Origin: CAZDKK01 sp964603725
GTDB taxonomy: Bacteria > Eisenbacteria > RBG-16-71-46 > CAIMUX01 > WJJG01
NCBI GenBank assembly: GCA_964603725.1
Contig: CAZRWW010000001.1
Span: forward strand, 1-64,000
Direction: 5' to 3'
DNA: 64,000 nucleotides
Numbering within the stretch: position 1 is the first letter of the stretch; the number at the start of each line of letters is the position of its first letter. The position numbers and the translations under genes are program-made. The notes beneath the pieces were generated by a model. It searched no databases and was not told the DNA's origin. It worked only from the letters and a program-made list of their open reading frames with translations. Positions 60,473-64,000 of this stretch are shown here, piece by piece.

Positions 60473-61634
60473 AACCTTCCGTGAGCTGCTGGACCGCTAC
60501 CTGAGCGGGAACCTCCCGGCCCACCAGTTTGATCAGATGGTGGAGCACGAAGCCGTCTGCGCCGCTTGTCATGAACTGGCCGCGGCGATGATGAGCGCTC
60601 CCGGGGTGGCCTGGAATCAGGACCGCCTGACGGACGCGGCGCTCTCGGCGGCGCAGTCCGAGCCCGGACAGCCTGAAGCATCCAGCCAGCCGGAGGCGTC
60701 CGGGCGGCCGGAGGTCGGCGCGGCCTGGCTGGGGCACACGCTCGACCGCACGGTGGGCGCGGACTGCGCCTACGTGCGCCTGCGCCTGGCCGAGGCGATC
60801 GACGCGCCGCTGCTCCCCGACACCGCGCGTCGCGTCGAGCTCCATCTGCTTGGCTGCGCACCCTGTGCGGCGCTGGCGGCCGTGCTGCGCGACCTGCCCG
60901 CCCACTACGACGCCCTCGAGCGGCTGCGCGCCGACCACGCCTTCGCCGCCGAGATCGTCGCGCGCACGATGCCGGCGCGCCCGAGCTGGCGCGAGGTGTT
61001 GCGCGCCCTGGTGCGCCGGCCCGAGGCCCTGTGGGAAGGCGCGGTTGTCTGCGCGCTCCTGACCACCCCGCTGGCCGGCCCCTCGATGACGGACCTGATT
61101 CGTTCGGCCCGCCAGGCCGGCGGCCGGATCGAGCAGCACCTCGAGCAGCACGTTGAGCGGCGCGTCGAGCAGCGCATCGGGCAAGAGGTCGCCCTCGCCG
61201 GCGTCCCGAGATCTCTGGGGAATCACGTCATCGCCGCCGCCGCGGAAGTCGGTGCCACCATCGACGGCGGCCGGCGGTCGGTGCTGGATGGATTGACTCG
61301 CATGCGGGCCCGCTTCGAGGATTCCATCACTGCGGCGATCGACACGCGCGCGGCGTCCGACCCGCGGGTGGCCGTCGTGGCCCCGGCGCTGAAGGACGCC
61401 CTGGGTCGCATCGGCCTGATCGCAGACGATTCGGTCGATCATGTCCAACCCGCCCGGGCGGGCGAGTCGGCGGCGGAGCCCGCCACGGCGCCGGCCGCCG
61501 CCGGACCGAGTGCTCCGCGGGACAGCTCGGACTCGGCGAGTCCGAAGGGTCCCGCGGAGCGATTCGGAGCCACGGCCGCACCCGGGCACCAAGGCACGGA
61601 GGTAGAATCCGATGAACTGCGCCAATCACCCTGA
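60462..61634 (+). CDS. Anti-sigma factor with two zinc fingers
   Basis: This is a 390-residue regulator. It carries two copies of the H-x3-C-x2-C finger: His29-Cys33-Cys36 and His126-Cys130-Cys133, separated by a Pro/Glu/Ser repeat linker of 18-bp units. A hydrophobic segment (WEGAVVCALLTTPLAGPSM, about 184-202) may cross the membrane. A Glu/Gln-rich helical stretch (about 213-235) and a low-complexity tail follow. GGAGGG precedes the ATG. It should bind the upstream sigma factor. It overlaps the B-box gene by 23 bases. Confidence 0.82.
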   Translation: MDCRTFRELLDRYLSGNLPAHQFDQMVEHEAVCAACHELAAAMMSAPGVAWNQDRLTDAALSAAQSEPGQPEASSQPEASGRPEVGAAWLGHTLDRTVGADCAYVRLRLAEAIDAPLLPDTARRVELHLLGCAPCAALAAVLRDLPAHYDALERLRADHAFAAEIVARTMPARPSWREVLRALVRRPEALWEGAVVCALLTTPLAGPSMTDLIRSARQAGGRIEQHLEQHVERRVEQRIGQEVALAGVPRSLGNHVIAAAAEVGATIDGGRRSVLDGLTRMRARFEDSITAAIDTRAASDPRVAVVAPALKDALGRIGLIADDSVDHVQPARAGESAAEPATAPAAAGPSAPRDSSDSASPKGPAERFGATAAPGHQGTEVESDELRQSP

Positions 61635-62286
61635 CGCCGCGGCAATCGCGGTCTGCTCGACCTGCCAGAAGCCGCTCTGCGACACCTGCGTGATCCACTG
61701 GAAGAACGCGGTCGTCTGCAAGCACTGTCTGGAGAAGGACAACGTGCTCGATCGGGAAAAGGAGGGCTTGCGCAAGTCGCCGACGTTGGCCGGCTTCCTC
61801 TCGCTGATGCCCGGTCTGGGGCAGGCCTACGTCGGTTACTACAAGAGCGGCTTCATCATGCTCCTGGTCGTCGCGGGCACGATCTCGCTGTTGGACCGGC
61901 ACGAGCACGGCGGCGCCGCGCCCTTCCTCGGGATGTTCCTGTCCTTCTTCTGGATCTTCAACATCATCGACGCGGTGCGCAAGGCGAAGCTGTACAATCG
62001 GCACCTCGCGGGGGTCGAGACGATCGCGGCGCCAACCGACAGCCCGCTGGCGGGCGGCATCATCCTGCTCATCGCGGGGCTGCTGCTGACCCTGACGATC
62101 ACCTTCGATCTGGACCTGGAGTTCCTCGAGCACGTCTGGCCGCTGGCGCTCCTCGGCGCGGGGATCTACCTGATCTGGCGCTACGCCAGGACGCGCAGCG
62201 AGCTGGCGGCCCGGCGCGACGCGGGCAGCCTGCCGCCGGCCGACCGTTCCTCCGGCCGGTCGGGCGACGCGCCCTACGGTTCCTAG
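61612..62286 (+). CDS. B-box zinc-finger membrane protein
   Basis: This is a 224-residue protein. The N-terminal B-box-like zinc finger has CANH ... CSTC ... LCDTC ... CKHC (residues 3-40). Then come membrane helices of a TM2/DUF5683-like region (FLSLMPGLGQAYVGYYKSGF, FLGMFLSFFWIFNIIDAV) and two LiaI/LiaF-like C-terminal helices (GGIILLIAGLLLTLTITF, LALLGAGIYLIWRYA). GGAGG precedes the ATG inside the anti-sigma gene. Co-translation with the sigma/anti-sigma pair suggests it senses or reports envelope state to the same pathway. Confidence 0.8.
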   Translation: MNCANHPDAAAIAVCSTCQKPLCDTCVIHWKNAVVCKHCLEKDNVLDREKEGLRKSPTLAGFLSLMPGLGQAYVGYYKSGFIMLLVVAGTISLLDRHEHGGAAPFLGMFLSFFWIFNIIDAVRKAKLYNRHLAGVETIAAPTDSPLAGGIILLIAGLLLTLTITFDLDLEFLEHVWPLALLGAGIYLIWRYARTRSELAARRDAGSLPPADRSSGRSGDAPYGS

Positions 62287-62379
62287 CCCGCCCGCCCGGT
62301 GGTCGGGCCTACGACCGGCGCGGCCTCGGGGCGAACCGCCGACCGGGGGGCGCGGGGTATCTGATGCCCCGATGCAGGG

Positions 62380-62402
62380 AGGGGAGGCCAAAGTCCTCCC
62401 CT
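62380..62402 (+). terminator. Rho-independent-like terminator
   Basis: AGGGGAGG and CCTCCCCT arms with a CCAAAGT loop, followed by TCAAGCTTTT. It lies downstream of the B-box operon and is the only hairpin seen here with a partial U-tract. Confidence 0.5.
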
Positions 62403-62528
62403 TCAAGCTTTTAGAGATTGAGACCTCCGGGGATTCTCCCCCCCTGAATCCCCCGCCTCCATGGTACAATTGATAGCGTGGCGGAGTGGTATCAGGACGC
62501 GCTTCACAGCCAGCCGCGGAGGCTTGCC

Positions 62529-64000
62529 ATGCACCGCAGAGACGGGACGACGCCCGACCGGCGCCCCCGGGTTCCTCGCGCCGCCGATCTTCGCATGACC
62601 ATCGCTGCCCCGGCCACCGGGCGCCTGGCCGCACTCGTCCTGCTGGCCGCCGCCCTCGCGCTGGCCTGCGCCCTGGCGGCCTGGGCCACCCCCGCCGCCG
62701 ACGGCGAGCGCGCCGTGCGGGAGGGGCAGCTCGTCATCAACGAATTCATGGCCGACAACGACCACTTCTACTTCGACGAATTCGGCGACGACGACGATTG
62801 GGTGGAGATCTTCAACCTGGGACCGACGCCCGTGAATCTGGAGGGCAAGTTCCTCACCGACGACCTGTCCGCGACGCAGAAGTGGGAGTTCCCCGACACG
62901 ACGCTGCCGGTCGGGGGCTTCCTGATCGTGTGGACCGACGGCGAGCCCGCCGAAGGCCCCTTGCACACGACCTTCAAGCTCGAGAAGTCGGGTGAACAAC
63001 TCGGGCTCTTCGACTACCTCGGGGTCGGCAACGGCCCGATCGACACCCTCACGTTCGGCTTGCAGGGCACGAACATCTCCTACGGGCGCTATCCCAACGG
63101 GACCGGGGCGTTCACGTACATGGAGACCCCGACCCCGGCCGCGACCAACCAGCCGCACCTGGTGAACCTGGCCCCCTTCATCGCGGGCACCAAGCATCTA
63201 CCCGCCGGGCCGACGAGCCAGGACATCGTCACGATCAATGCGCGGATCGCCGACGACGGGAGCGTGGCGCAGGCCAAGGTGTTCTACAACCCCGGCACCG
63301 GCTACCTGGAGCTGCTGCTGCACGACGACGGTCTGCACAACGACGGCGCGGCGGGGGATCAACTCTGGGGGGCTCAGATATCCCCCTATCCGAACGGGAC
63401 CGTGGTCCAGTACTACGTCTGGGCACAGGACAATCTGGCCCTGACCAGCCTCGATCCGCCGTCGGCCCCCCTGGAGACCTACGCCTACATGGTGCGGGAT
63501 GAGGCGCCGCCGCTGCTCATCAATGAGTTCATGGCGTTGAATACAACGACCATCCCCGACGAGTTCGGGGAGTACGAGGACTGGATCGAGCTATACAACA
63601 GCGGAACCATCTCCGTCGGACTGCTCGGCTTGTACATCACCGACAACTTCGACAACCCCGACAAGTTCGCGCTGCCCGACGTCACGATCGGGCCACGCGG
63701 GTTCCTGATCATCTGGTGCGATGAAGATGGGTCGCAGGGGCCGCTGCACGCGAACTTCAAGCTCTCCTCCTCCAACGGTGAGGAGATCGGCCTCTTCCGC
63801 TACACTCCTCAGGGCTACGTGCCGGTGGATTCCGTGACGTTCGGACCGCAGACGGCCGACATCTCTCGCGGGCGCTATCCCGACGGCGGCGCCGAGTGGC
63901 GGTTCTTCACCAGCCCCACTCCCGGGACATCCAACCACGGCGCCGGCGTGCCCGACCTGGGCCGAGACCCGTGGCGCTCGCTCGCGCTCACGGCCCGCCC
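62529..64000 (+). CDS. Secreted lamin-tail-domain protein (3' end outside window)
   Basis: The first 490 residues of an exported protein; it runs off the right edge. GCGGAGG precedes the ATG, then an N-terminal basic region and signal helix (LAALVLLAAALALACALAA). Two lamin-tail domains are visible: LVINEFMADNDHFYFDEFGD (about 69 onward) and LLINEFMALNTTTIPDEFGE, separated by an immunoglobulin-like domain (about 230-325). Bacterial lamin-tail domains are usually fused to secreted nucleases, phosphatases or CotH kinases. The downstream part needed to tell which is missing. Confidence 0.82.
   Translation, partial: MHRRDGTTPDRRPRVPRAADLRMTIAAPATGRLAALVLLAAALALACALAAWATPAADGERAVREGQLVINEFMADNDHFYFDEFGDDDDWVEIFNLGPTPVNLEGKFLTDDLSATQKWEFPDTTLPVGGFLIVWTDGEPAEGPLHTTFKLEKSGEQLGLFDYLGVGNGPIDTLTFGLQGTNISYGRYPNGTGAFTYMETPTPAATNQPHLVNLAPFIAGTKHLPAGPTSQDIVTINARIADDGSVAQAKVFYNPGTGYLELLLHDDGLHNDGAAGDQLWGAQISPYPNGTVVQYYVWAQDNLALTSLDPPSAPLETYAYMVRDEAPPLLINEFMALNTTTIPDEFGEYEDWIELYNSGTISVGLLGLYITDNFDNPDKFALPDVTIGPRGFLIIWCDEDGSQGPLHANFKLSSSNGEEIGLFRYTPQGYVPVDSVTFGPQTADISRGRYPDGGAEWRFFTSPTPGTSNHGAGVPDLGRDPWRSLALTAR

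Noticed and set aside
61143..61200. 4-residue repeat in the second anti-sigma factor as a coiled-coil sensor
   Set aside because: The Glu/Gln-His/Arg stretch is only about 20 residues and lacks a clear heptad pattern.

Overview
The window is 64 kb of visibly GC-rich bacterial chromosome. It is almost certainly a scaffold from a metagenome-assembled genome, because there is a 100-base run of N at 3323-3422. The organism looks like an uncultured Gram-negative member of the FCB group (Eisenbacteria/Krumholzibacteria-like). The evidence is outer-membrane and periplasmic proteins, many secreted beta-helix, propeller or FG-GAP proteins, and a recurring C-terminal FlgD-Ig/T9SS-like tail (PNPF...G.Y.., ending in a short basic strand). 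This placement is inference; there is no rRNA or tRNA to test it. I see no insertion sequence, prophage or CRISPR array.

Layout. 1-8.8 kb is a minus-strand housekeeping and signalling block: rho (partial), a TPR lipoprotein, priA, a receiver-only response regulator, a receiver-GGDEF protein and tsaD. 9.2-16 kb holds a secreted phospholipase-D-family protein, a SAM methyltransferase and a membrane HAMP-SpoIIE phosphatase. 16-18.9 kb has a fused formiminotransferase-cyclodeaminase and a DUF2089/small-membrane-protein/YvlB-like operon. 19.1-23.9 kb is a compact nickel-uptake operon (nikK, nikL, an outer-membrane beta-barrel protein, nikM, nikQ, nikO, nikR) behind a good NikR-type operator. 23.9-29 kb has an ECF sigma factor and a membrane anti-sigma factor with an external TPR-like domain, divergent from a large exported TPR-CHAT protease-like protein. 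29-34 kb has a secreted propeller protein, an uncharacterised cysteine-motif protein and a GT39-TPR membrane protein. 33.9-41.8 kb holds two giant Ser/Thr kinase-STAND ATPase proteins, one ending in WD40 repeats and the other in TPRs, meeting tail to tail. 42-46 kb is a GH29 fucosidase - GH20 hexosaminidase operon. 46-48.3 kb is a small stress block (DnaJ, Hsp20, YtxH, DUF948-like). 48.3-59 kb is mostly secretome: beta-helix, FG-GAP and BNR-type proteins, the last interrupted by an in-frame TGA. It also has a lipase/acyl-CoA-ligase pair and a relic of that ligase. 59.9-62.3 kb is a second ECF sigma / two-zinc-finger anti-sigma / B-box membrane protein operon. The window ends inside a lamin-tail-domain protein.

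Common threads. Overlapping ATGA/GTGA/TGATG stop-start junctions mark the operons, and they show TGA is a normal stop here. Short in-frame minisatellites (periods of 15, 18, 21 and 27 bp) are scattered through genes and spacers. Hairpins without U-tracts sit at several convergent gene junctions.
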